Positions 13,634-20,483 of a stretch of DNA of 28,488 nt are shown here, one piece after another. Under the pieces are notes generated by a model, which did no database searches, was not told the origin of the DNA, and saw only the letters and a program-made list of their open reading frames with translations. A program made the translations under genes and the position numbers. The stretch's first letter is position 1. The number at the start of each line of letters is the position of its first letter. The stretch comes from an archaeon (lineage in GTDB: Archaea; B1Sed10-29; WALL01): NCBI GenBank assembly GCA_030592525.1, contig JAUVIW010000002.1, positions 1-28,488 on the forward strand, read 5' to 3'.

Positions 13634-14317
13634 ATGAATTGGGGGTATAAAAAAGTGCCTATGGCTGTTGTGTTCGTGGAGCCCGAGTCTCCGGGCAATG
13701 TGGGCTTTCTAGCGCGTGCCATGGCCAACTTTGGCTTGTCTGAGCTCGTGCTCGTGAACCCCTGTGATATCACGGTGATGGCGCGCGCCCGTGCGATGCA
13801 TGCATGGCCCCTGGTCCAGAACGCCCGCATAGTAGGGTCATTCGACGAGGCCATCGCGCCTTATGACGAGGCCATTGGCACCACGGCGAAGACGGCTTCG
13901 GACAACAACTCCACGCGGGCTTTTGTCACTCCGCGCGAGCTTGCCGAAAGCATGGGCAAGGGCAAGTACTGCCTTGTGATTGGGCGCGAGTCCCGCGGGC
14001 TCACCACGGCGGAGCTCCGCAAGTGCGACATTGTCACGCGAGTCCCGACCGCAGAAAGTTACCCTTCACTTAACGCGTCCCACGCCGCGGCGATACTTTT
14101 CTACGAGCTCTTTTCCTCGAAGGGCAATGAGTCCCGCGAGAGCGACGCGCGAGAGAAACAGGCACTGGTTGACTTGTTTTCTGGTGTCGCCGAGTCCAGC
14201 GGCCTCCGCAATTCCGAGAACGCGGTCAAGTGTTTCCGTAATGTCATTAGCCGCGCGTTCATCAGCGGCCATGAGGCTAAAGCCATCGCAGGAGTGCTCT
14301 CGCGCCATAAGAAGTAA
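13634..14317 (+). CDS. trmJ: TrmJ-type SPOUT tRNA 2'-O-methyltransferase
   Basis: The 227-residue protein has the SPOUT-family N-terminus VVFVEPESPGNVGFLARAMANFG and the SAM-binding trefoil-knot segments LVIGRESRGLT and PSLNASHAAAILFYEL, typical of TrmJ, which methylates ribose 32 of tRNA. Length and C-terminal helical region are normal for archaeal TrmJ. The ATG at 13634 has a weak A/T box (13608-13613) about 26 bp upstream. ATG at 13661 (MAVVFVEPE) is an alternative that fits the family N-terminus slightly better but lacks a promoter or ribosome-binding site. The gene diverges from the secreted-protein operon across only 11 bp, so the two promoters overlap the opposite gene starts. Confidence 0.9.
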   Translation: MNWGYKKVPMAVVFVEPESPGNVGFLARAMANFGLSELVLVNPCDITVMARARAMHAWPLVQNARIVGSFDEAIAPYDEAIGTTAKTASDNNSTRAFVTPRELAESMGKGKYCLVIGRESRGLTTAELRKCDIVTRVPTAESYPSLNASHAAAILFYELFSSKGNESRESDAREKQALVDLFSGVAESSGLRNSENAVKCFRNVISRAFISGHEAKAIAGVLSRHKK

Positions 14318-14320
14318 ACC

Positions 14321-14328
14321 TTTAAATA
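14321..14328 (+). promoter_or_regulatory. TATA box for the coiled-coil gene
   Basis: TTTAAATA follows the trmJ stop immediately and is centred 27 bp from the ATG at 14352, predicting a separate, leaderless transcript. Confidence 0.6.
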
Positions 14329-14351
14329 CACCCCTTGCTTCTTTCCGGCTA

Positions 14352-15722
14352 ATGGCGAACGAGATTTCGACCGCAGAGCTCACAAAAAAGCTCACTGGCG
14401 TGATAAAAAACATTCGCACTGAGCTGCAGGACTGGCACACGGAAAGCAAGGAAAACCAAGTGAGAATCAACGAGCTCAAGAAGCGCCTGGACGAGATCTC
14501 TATGAAAGCCGTTCCTCCTGACATCGAGAAGGAGCTCAGTGATATCCGCACGAAGCTCGCGATGATGCCTGTGAAAGGCATGCCCTCTGGCTCGGCGCAG
14601 ACCATCAAGCTCATGTTCGAGGACCAGCTCAAGGAGCTCGAGGACCTGAACAAGGAAAACATTGAGAACACGAAGGATATCAATCAGCTAAGGAGGCAGC
14701 TGGCAGCACTATCCAAGCAAAGCACTGCTTCCCCTGGGCTGGATAAGGACATGAAAAAGTTCCGTGCCCAAGTGCAGGAAGTCGCCGAGTCCACCCAGAA
14801 ATTCAATAACCTCAAGCAAATCCTGCTCAAGCACAATGAGGAGTTCGAGGACCTTTACTCCTCAATCGGCAAGGAAAAGGTGGAGCTCGACAACCTGCAC
14901 CAGGTTCTTGAGAACCTGAAGAACGAGCTCGTGGAATGGACTGAGCGCAACCAGCATAACACCACTGAGATAAAGTCCATCAAGACAGAGCTTATAACAC
15001 TCAACAAGACGCTCAAGGAAAAGAACCTCGACGGCAAGGTATCTGACCTGTCGCACAATCTTGAGATGCTCGCCGACCGCATGGAAAAGATACAGCAGGC
15101 AGAGCACGAAATTCTTTCGCAGCAAGAGATGATGCTCCGCTTCGACAAGGGGCTCAAGGAGCTTGTTCGCAAGGCAGTAATCGCAAGCATGTCGCGCAAG
15201 GAGTTTGAGGGTGAGCTCGACAAGCTCGAGTCTTCAACCGGTGCCATCGACGCCACTGCCTTAACCACTCCGGAGCACGTGCCACCCAAGTCAATGGTTG
15301 AGCCCCCTGCAAAGCCGCCGCCTGAGAAGGACGTGCTGGCAAAGCTACAGGCCTTGCGCATGAACCTGGAGAAGCCAAAGCCAGAGCAGGTTGCTGGCGA
15401 CACTCTCATGGCCATATTCACTGAGTTCGAGGTGGAATTGACCGGCGCCAAGAACAAGAAGGCTGCGTGGGACGCGGCGCGCGACAAGATTCTCACACTC
15501 GCCCGCAGTGACCTCAAGGCAGTGAAGGAAAAGATTGGTGCGGCAAAGGCTGCTGGCCAGAACGTGTCAAAGGTATCACTCACCTCAACCAAGTTTGAGA
15601 TAGGCCTTGTGTCACTCGAGACTTCCTTTTCCATCCAGAACCAGTCCAAGGCCCGTGAAATAGTGGTCAAGCTGGCCGGCCTCAAAAAACAGCTGGACGA
15701 CGGCCTAAAACAGCTGGAGTGA
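14352..15722 (+). CDS. Long cytoplasmic coiled-coil protein, function unknown
   Basis: The 456-residue protein has no signal peptide or membrane span. Residues 5-290 are nearly continuous charged helix with heptad-like spacing, broken by a Pro/Gly-containing stretch around 55-85. A Pro-rich linker (about 310-330, EPPAKPPPEK) leads to a compact, Lys/Ala-rich helical domain of about 120 residues at the C-terminus. The open frame runs far back into trmJ, but the ATG at 14352 is 27 bp from a TATA box and marks the start of the coherent protein. The 3' end overlaps the convergent beta-subunit gene by 18 bp. It could be an SMC-like or cytoskeletal/scaffold protein, but no ATPase head is present and I do not recognise a family. 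Confidence 0.78.
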   Translation: MANEISTAELTKKLTGVIKNIRTELQDWHTESKENQVRINELKKRLDEISMKAVPPDIEKELSDIRTKLAMMPVKGMPSGSAQTIKLMFEDQLKELEDLNKENIENTKDINQLRRQLAALSKQSTASPGLDKDMKKFRAQVQEVAESTQKFNNLKQILLKHNEEFEDLYSSIGKEKVELDNLHQVLENLKNELVEWTERNQHNTTEIKSIKTELITLNKTLKEKNLDGKVSDLSHNLEMLADRMEKIQQAEHEILSQQEMMLRFDKGLKELVRKAVIASMSRKEFEGELDKLESSTGAIDATALTTPEHVPPKSMVEPPAKPPPEKDVLAKLQALRMNLEKPKPEQVAGDTLMAIFTEFEVELTGAKNKKAAWDAARDKILTLARSDLKAVKEKIGAAKAAGQNVSKVSLTSTKFEIGLVSLETSFSIQNQSKAREIVVKLAGLKKQLDDGLKQLE

Positions 15723-16583
15723 GCTTGTTTCCAGCGACAACAGCCTTTCGTAGTTAGCTTTAGCGTGCTCCCCGATGGCTGCAATGTGCTCTGGCTTCAG
15801 GTGCTTGAACCGCTTCTGGCCAGTGAGGTACTCTTCCGGCGGCCTGAGCTCCTTAGTCTTGTGCGTTATCTTGACTTTGCCGTGCTCTATCTCGTACAAT
15901 GGCCAGATGCCTGTCTCGACCGCGCTCTTCGCGAGGCTAACGGTCTTAGATGGGTCCGTGCCCCACCCCGGCACACAGGGTGTCAGCACCTGGATGACCT
16001 TCGGCCCCTCGTACTCCATTGCCTTCTTCACTTTGGCCTTGAGGTCATCAAGATACCCCACACTCGCCGTTGCAGCATACGGTATGTGGTGCGCTGCGCA
16101 CACCATGAGAATGTCCTTTTTCCACTCGCCCTTGCCGGGCAGGACAGAGCCCGCGGGGCTGGTGGTGGTGGAAGCGTACTTCGGCGTCCCCGAAGACCGC
16201 TGTATTCCGGTGTTCATGTACGCCTCGTTGTCCGTGATGACGTGCAGTATGTTGTGCCCGCGTTCCATTGCACCGCTGAGCGCCTGGAAGCCGATGTCCA
16301 TCATCCCACCATCACCGCCGATGGCGACTACAGTGGCCTTCTTGCCCTGCTGCGCAAGCGCTTCCGCGACACCTGACGCTACCGCGCTCGCGTTCTCGAA
16401 CGTGACGTGTATCCACGGCACCTTCCATGCCGTTGTCGGGAAAGAAGTCGTAGTGATTTCCATGCACCCCGTGGCCTGGCACACGACAACGTTCTTGCCA
16501 ATGGCCTCGAGCACAACGCGCTCGCCGATTATTTCCCCGCACCCCGCACACGCGGTGTGCCCCGGTGCCAGTATATCACTCAT
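15705..16583 (-). CDS. porB: Pyruvate/2-oxoacid:ferredoxin oxidoreductase beta subunit
   Basis: The 292-residue thiamine pyrophosphate-binding subunit starts APGHTACAGCGEIIGERVV. It shows the cluster-ligand cysteines Cys12, Cys15, Cys40 and Cys203 (TPCVPGWG) and the TPP/Mg motif GDGGMMDIGFQALSGAMERG with DNEAYMNTG, all as in archaeal PorB. It carries the catalytic TPP and the proximal [4Fe-4S] cluster. The ATG at 16583 overlaps the alpha stop by 8 bases and has GAGGTGG upstream. It is the last gene of a complete gamma-delta-alpha-beta operon. A pyruvate substrate is likely by overall similarity but not proven. Confidence 0.94.
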   Translation of the reverse strand: MSDILAPGHTACAGCGEIIGERVVLEAIGKNVVVCQATGCMEITTTSFPTTAWKVPWIHVTFENASAVASGVAEALAQQGKKATVVAIGGDGGMMDIGFQALSGAMERGHNILHVITDNEAYMNTGIQRSSGTPKYASTTTSPAGSVLPGKGEWKKDILMVCAAHHIPYAATASVGYLDDLKAKVKKAMEYEGPKVIQVLTPCVPGWGTDPSKTVSLAKSAVETGIWPLYEIEHGKVKITHKTKELRPPEEYLTGQKRFKHLKPEHIAAIGEHAKANYERLLSLETSSLQLF

Positions 16584-17700
16584 TTTGCCACCTCACTTCG
16601 CCATCTCCAAGGCTATCAGCACTATCCGCGACCTTTCGCAGGTAGTCAAGCGTGACGTCAACACCGCCAAGCCCAACAACGTAGCACGCTATCTTGGCGT
16701 CGGATCCCTTGAGCGCGCTCCTGAGCTCGTGGAACATTGCCCCTCCACCCAAGCCGAGGGCGGCGTTCTTCTCTATGACTATGATGCTCTTCTTGCCCTT
16801 CAGCGCACCAATGAGCTGCTGCCTCGGGAACGGCCTGAAGCACCGCACTCTAACGAGCTGCATCCCCTTTTCCTTTGCGACTGCCTCGATGTTTTGGCAC
16901 ACGCTTCCAATCGACACGATGGCAGTGCTTCCTTCACCCGTTACTTCGATGAGGCCGTCGCCGTAGCCGCGGCCGAATGCCTTTGCGTAATCGTCGTGCA
17001 CTTTCTGTATGGTGCCAACGCTTTTTTCGGCAGCGTCGTTAAGCTCCTTGCGCAGCTTCATGTACGGCTCCGGCATCGCCCAAGTGCCGATGGTCATCGG
17101 CTTGTTGGGGTCAAGGTAGCAGTGCTCTGGCTGGTAGTCAGGCAAGAATCCCTTGATGTCGTCCGGCACATCCACGACCTCGTACGTATGCGACAAGTAG
17201 AACCCGTCCATGCACACCATCACCGGCAGGAGGCATTCTTCCGCGATGCGGAACGCCTGCACTGTCATGTCGACAGCCTCCTGGTTCGTGCCTGCATAGA
17301 GCTGTATCCACCCGGAGTCCCTCTCGCTCATTGAGTCCTGGTGGTCATTGAATATGTTGAGTGGCGCACTGAGTGCTCTGTTGACAACATTAATCACTAT
17401 TGGCAGCCTCATTCCCGCTGTGGCGAAAAGCAGTTCGTGCATCAATGCGAGGCCCTGCGACGAAGTGGCGGTATACGCCCTCACACCCGTGGAGCTGGCT
17501 CCGATGCACGCGCTCAGCGCGCTGAACTCCGACTCAACGCGGATGATGGTGCCGTCCAGCTCGCCGTTGGCCTTCATCTGCGCCAGTGTCTCTGGAATGT
17601 GCGTGCTTGGCGTTATCGGGTACATCGCCAGAACCTTCGGCTTGCACAGCCTCACCATTTTTGCGACTGCTTGCGACCCCTCGATTATTTGGTTTGGCAC
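16576..17700 (-). CDS. porA: Pyruvate/2-oxoacid:ferredoxin oxidoreductase alpha subunit
   Basis: The 374-residue protein shows the alpha-subunit motifs YPITPSTHIPETLAQ, RVESEFSALSACIGASSTG, YTATSSQGLALMHELL, the NRALSAPLNIFNDHQDSMSE loop, and DGFYLSH, in the order and spacing of PorA. This subunit supplies the TPP pyrimidine domain and contacts CoA. The start is GTG at 17700, which lies 16 bases inside the end of the delta gene, with GGGGGAG upstream. Its N-terminus differs from the partial alpha subunit at bases 1-179 (GSQAVAK against GNESAAWAAR), so the two enzymes are distinct paralogues. Confidence 0.94.
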   Translation of the reverse strand: MPNQIIEGSQAVAKMVRLCKPKVLAMYPITPSTHIPETLAQMKANGELDGTIIRVESEFSALSACIGASSTGVRAYTATSSQGLALMHELLFATAGMRLPIVINVVNRALSAPLNIFNDHQDSMSERDSGWIQLYAGTNQEAVDMTVQAFRIAEECLLPVMVCMDGFYLSHTYEVVDVPDDIKGFLPDYQPEHCYLDPNKPMTIGTWAMPEPYMKLRKELNDAAEKSVGTIQKVHDDYAKAFGRGYGDGLIEVTGEGSTAIVSIGSVCQNIEAVAKEKGMQLVRVRCFRPFPRQQLIGALKGKKSIIVIEKNAALGLGGGAMFHELRSALKGSDAKIACYVVGLGGVDVTLDYLRKVADSADSLGDGEVRWQNE

Positions 17701-17945
17701 AATCTCTCCCCCTTTGATGTTATTGCGTCGAATGGACAGACAGCTTTGCAGATGAGGCAGCCCTTGCAGAAGTCATAGTCAATCACTGCATGCGGGTCGA
17801 GCGTTATGCATGGCTCGGGGCAGTGCTGCACACATATCCCGCAGCGCTTGCACTTTTCCGCGTCGACTATCGGCCGCTCGCTGCGCCAAGTGCCTGTCTT
17901 GTTCTTCGTCGTTGAGCCGACGTCCTTAACTGTTCCTCCAGTCAT
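17685..17945 (-). CDS. porD: Pyruvate/2-oxoacid:ferredoxin oxidoreductase delta subunit (2x[4Fe-4S] ferredoxin)
   Basis: The 86-residue protein has two CxxCxxCxxxCP motifs (Cys32/35/38/42 and Cys60/63/66/70) that bind two [4Fe-4S] clusters, and the delta-subunit N-terminal motif NKTGTWR. It passes electrons from the alpha/beta core to external ferredoxin. The start overlaps the gamma gene by 4 bases (ATGA) and the end runs into the alpha gene by 16 bases. It is a clear paralogue of the delta subunit at 179-466, with a shorter N-terminus. Confidence 0.94.
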   Translation of the reverse strand: MTGGTVKDVGSTTKNKTGTWRSERPIVDAEKCKRCGICVQHCPEPCITLDPHAVIDYDFCKGCLICKAVCPFDAITSKGERLCQTK

Positions 17946-18460
17946 TGTACCGCCTCATAAGTCTTTTTCATGGCCGCGACGTTCTTTTCCCCGACAGGCC
18001 CCGGGAACCTCTCCATTATTGCTTCGGCAACTGAGTCCACTGTCGCAATGCCCGTGACCTTGATTAGCGCACCGAGCATCGCTGTGTTCACAATCGCCTT
18101 TCCGATTGCGTCCATGGCAATGCAGTTCGCGTCAATATTGACGCAGCCCTCGCACGGCGTGTCCGTGTTGAGTATGACCTTATCCCCTTTCATTCCAGCC
18201 CTGACGTCAATGACATCCATGAGCCCCGGCTCCAAAACAACCACTATATCCGGGTCGTAAACATGCTGCATAATGCTTATGGGCTCTTCCGAAATCCGCA
18301 CGTATGACTCCACTGGAGCCCCGCGCCTTTCAGGCCCGAACTTGCCGAAAGCCTGCGCGTACTTCCCGTCCTTGAACGCCGCTGTAGCGAGTACCTCGGC
18401 GGCTGTGATAGCCCCCTGGCCCCCTCGCCCGTGAATTCGTACCTGAATCATTCCAGTCAT
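17942..18460 (-). CDS. porG: Pyruvate/2-oxoacid:ferredoxin oxidoreductase gamma subunit
   Basis: The 172-residue protein starts QVRIHGRGGQGAITAAEVLA and has FGKFGPERRGAPVESYVRIS, the gamma-subunit signature. It is the first gene of the complete operon. The ATG at 18460 is about 27 bp from a TATA-like box at 18484-18491, so a leaderless message is predicted; an internal ATG at 18451 is a less likely start. It is paralogous to the gamma subunit at 463-1023. Confidence 0.94.
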   Translation of the reverse strand: MTGMIQVRIHGRGGQGAITAAEVLATAAFKDGKYAQAFGKFGPERRGAPVESYVRISEEPISIMQHVYDPDIVVVLEPGLMDVIDVRAGMKGDKVILNTDTPCEGCVNIDANCIAMDAIGKAIVNTAMLGALIKVTGIATVDSVAEAIMERFPGPVGEKNVAAMKKTYEAVQ

Positions 18461-18483
18461 CCCCTATGCCTTTGCAACCCCCT

Positions 18484-18491
18484 ATTATTAT
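18484..18491 (-). promoter_or_regulatory. TATA box for the porGDAB operon
   Basis: The minus strand reads TATAATAA, centred about 27 bp from the porG ATG at 18460. It lies in the 127-bp divergent region shared with the amidohydrolase gene. Confidence 0.55.
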
Positions 18492-18512
18492 ACTTAACCA
18501 CGTGCTTTGTGG

Positions 18513-18536
18513 TGATAACGCATTTTATCGCTATCA
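18513..18536. repeat. Inverted repeat, candidate operator
   Basis: TGATAACG at 18513-18520 and CGCTATCA at 18529-18536 form an inverted repeat with one mismatch and an 8-base spacer. It sits between the two opposing TATA boxes of the porGDAB and amidohydrolase promoters. A shorter pair, CCAC (18498-18501) and GTGG (18509-18512), adjoins it. Half-sites one helical turn apart would suit a dimeric regulator. Confidence 0.45.
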
Positions 18537-18545
18537 GCAGAAACC

Positions 18546-18554
18546 TTTTTTATC
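18546..18554 (+). promoter_or_regulatory. TATA-like box for the amidohydrolase gene
   Basis: TTTTTTATC at 18546-18554 predicts a start near 18575, at the GAGGTG that precedes the proposed CTG start at 18588. Confidence 0.45.
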
Positions 18555-18587
18555 CCCCCTCCGTATTCTAATGAGAGGTGTCTTAGA

Positions 18588-19862
18588 CTGGAAGCGATTT
18601 TGGAGTCAGGGAAGGTTTTGCAGCCTGACTACTCATTCAAGGAAGAGAGTGTGGTCATCACGGACCGCATCATCTCTGACAAGGGCTCGCAGGCAGCCAT
18701 GCGCAAGAAGTATAAGTCGCATAAGCGCATAGGCCTCAAAGGCCAGCTCGTGCTTCCGGGCTTCATCAACGCCCACACCCACGCGGCGATGACTTTGGCG
18801 CAAGGCCTCGGCGAGGACTTGCCCTTGTTCGACATGTTCCAGAAGGTCCTCTTCCCAATGGAGAAAAAGCTCAAGGACCAGGACGCTTATCTGGGCGCGC
18901 TGGTGGCGGGCATAGAGTTCATCCGCTCCGGAACCACGTCAGTGAACAACGTGAACGCGGCGTGGTCGCGCCCGGTCACCAAGGCGTTCGACGAGCTTGG
19001 CATCAGGGGCACGCTCGCACTCACGCTGAAGGACCGTGACATTAGGACGCACGACACGTTCGAGTGCAAGCACGTGGATGAGAACATCCGCCTCGTGAAA
19101 AGCCTTGAGCACCACCCCCTGCTGACAGGGATGTTCGGCATCGCGAACGAGGTCGAGGCGTCCGAGGGCCTGCTGAAGCACGTGCGTGACCTCGCGAAAG
19201 AGCACAACACGGGTGTCCACCTGCACGTCGCCGAGACCCTTGGCGAGCGCGGGTACATTCTCCAGCGCACCGGCAAGACAAGCGTCGGCTACCTGCACGA
19301 ATTGGGATTATTGAACGAGAAGACCCTCGCCGTGCACGCTGTTAATGTTTCAAAGTCAGACATAGGCATTTTGGCAAAGAGCCGTGCCACGGTCGTGCAC
19401 TGCCCCACTGTCAACATGAGCCTCGGCAGCGGTGTCTCCCCTGTGCTTGAGATGCTCGAGCGCGGCGTTTCCGTGGGCATAGGCGTGGACGACCCCATCA
19501 GCAATATGAGCAACGACATCCGCGTGGAGCTGAACAACGCACGCATGCTCGCGAAGAGCAGCGGCTCACCATTATCCTTAAACCAGCTCCTTTCGCTCGC
19601 GTGGAACTCGCGCACTTATGGCTACACTGTCGGCCATGTAAAGGAGGGCTGCTTCGCCGACATAATCACGGTTGACATGCGCAACCGCCTCGTGCCAAAG
19701 CGCGATGACTGCCGGCTCCGTGAGACAATCTTCGCAGGGTCACCTGTCACCAACTCAATCATCGCAGGCAAGATGGTGATGCACAACGGCAACATCATGG
19801 TGCTCGACGAGGCGCGCGTGCTCAAGCGCGCACAAAAGGCGGCGAACCGCCTGGTGAAATAA
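18588..19862 (+). CDS. MTA/SAH/5'-deoxyadenosine deaminase-family amidohydrolase
   Basis: The protein is a metal-dependent amidohydrolase of the MtaD/DadD type: GFINAHTHAAM (first HxH), HLHVAE, VHAVNVS, HCPTVNMSLGSG, and the conserved Asp in GVDDPISNMSND. Such enzymes deaminate S-adenosylhomocysteine, methylthioadenosine or 5'-deoxyadenosine. The first conventional start is TTG at 18600, giving 420 aa, but it is 19 nt from the Shine-Dalgarno and cuts into the first beta strand. CTG at 18588 restores (M)EAILESGKVLQPD, a normal family N-terminus, and lies 7 nt after GAGGTG at 18575-18580. I therefore report the 424-aa form. Its stop touches the stop of the convergent gene with no gap. Substrate is not decidable here. 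Confidence 0.88.
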   Translation: MEAILESGKVLQPDYSFKEESVVITDRIISDKGSQAAMRKKYKSHKRIGLKGQLVLPGFINAHTHAAMTLAQGLGEDLPLFDMFQKVLFPMEKKLKDQDAYLGALVAGIEFIRSGTTSVNNVNAAWSRPVTKAFDELGIRGTLALTLKDRDIRTHDTFECKHVDENIRLVKSLEHHPLLTGMFGIANEVEASEGLLKHVRDLAKEHNTGVHLHVAETLGERGYILQRTGKTSVGYLHELGLLNEKTLAVHAVNVSKSDIGILAKSRATVVHCPTVNMSLGSGVSPVLEMLERGVSVGIGVDDPISNMSNDIRVELNNARMLAKSSGSPLSLNQLLSLAWNSRTYGYTVGHVKEGCFADIITVDMRNRLVPKRDDCRLRETIFAGSPVTNSIIAGKMVMHNGNIMVLDEARVLKRAQKAANRLVK

Positions 19863-20438
19863 TTATTTGGAAAGCCTGGGCCTGTCCCCGCGATTTTTGG
19901 AAATCACGGTATCCATTATGTACTTGTACCATTTCTCCGGATCTTCCCCGCCGAAGTTCCCTGCATTGAACTCTTCGAAAGCCTTGTGGAACGCTTCGCG
20001 CTCCTTTTGGTTTGCGTTCTTGATGCTGATGTGGAATATGTAGTCGTCACCGCCCAATTGGTGGGTGTTAAAGCGCACGTATGTCCTTGGCTCTACCTCG
20101 CCTTCCGATTTCCTGACAAGCAGGTCCTCTTTTGTGCCAAGTTTCTTATCCATTTTCTCAAATATATCTTCGAGGTTGCTGATGTGGTCCCTCTTCTTCT
20201 TTTTTTGGGGTTGCTCCACTTCGAACTTCAGCGTTTTCTCGGGCTTCTTGCGGATGTTTGGCCAGTCATGCGGCTCTTTGACGGTTACTTTGGGCTTGAG
20301 CTCTTCAGCCTGCCCAATAAGGTTCCTGAAGTTGTCGAGCGCGTCCTTTATCCTGATTGACTTTGCGATGCCGATGTACTCCACCTTGTGGCCCCACATG
20401 GTGTGGGTCTCCCTCTTGAACACCCTTGGCTTTTCCAT
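19863..20438 (-). CDS. Conserved-looking hypothetical protein, 191 aa
   Basis: I do not recognise this protein. It is soluble and basic, with no signal peptide or membrane span. An N-terminal region (about 1-60) with helix and strand character is followed by a Lys/Glu/Pro-rich linker including PQKKKKRDH. A C-terminal domain (about 110-185, VEPRTYVRFNTHQLGGDDYI ... AFEEFNAGNFGG) looks folded. The ATG at 20438 (GTG at 20441 is an alternative) is about 27 bp from a TATA box at 20462-20469, so it has its own leaderless promoter inside the gap after the AMP phosphorylase gene. Confidence 0.72.
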   Translation of the reverse strand: MEKPRVFKRETHTMWGHKVEYIGIAKSIRIKDALDNFRNLIGQAEELKPKVTVKEPHDWPNIRKKPEKTLKFEVEQPQKKKKRDHISNLEDIFEKMDKKLGTKEDLLVRKSEGEVEPRTYVRFNTHQLGGDDYIFHISIKNANQKEREAFHKAFEEFNAGNFGGEDPEKWYKYIMDTVISKNRGDRPRLSK

Positions 20439-20461
20439 CACTTGTATTCGTGTGCCTAAGC

Positions 20462-20469
20462 GTATAAAA
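20462..20469 (-). promoter_or_regulatory. TATA box for the hypothetical gene
   Basis: The minus strand reads TTTTATAC, centred 27-28 bp from the ATG at 20438 and 15 bp beyond the AMP phosphorylase stop. Confidence 0.55.
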
Positions 20470-20483
20470 GCGTAAGTGGCTGC

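Noticed and set aside
13980..14351. N-terminal extension of the coiled-coil protein into trmJ
   Set aside because: The extension is the +1 frame of trmJ with Arg/Ser-rich nonsense; the ATG at 14352 has a TATA box at the leaderless distance.
15775..17334. Long plus-strand open frame (about 519 codons) opposite porB and porA
   Set aside because: It is a shadow of two well-defined subunit genes and has no motif or plausible ribosome-binding site.
18571..18732. ATG at 18571 upstream of the amidohydrolase as its start or as a leader peptide
   Set aside because: It is in a different frame and runs on as an Arg/Trp/Ser-rich shadow; the SD overlaps this ATG and points to 18588 instead.
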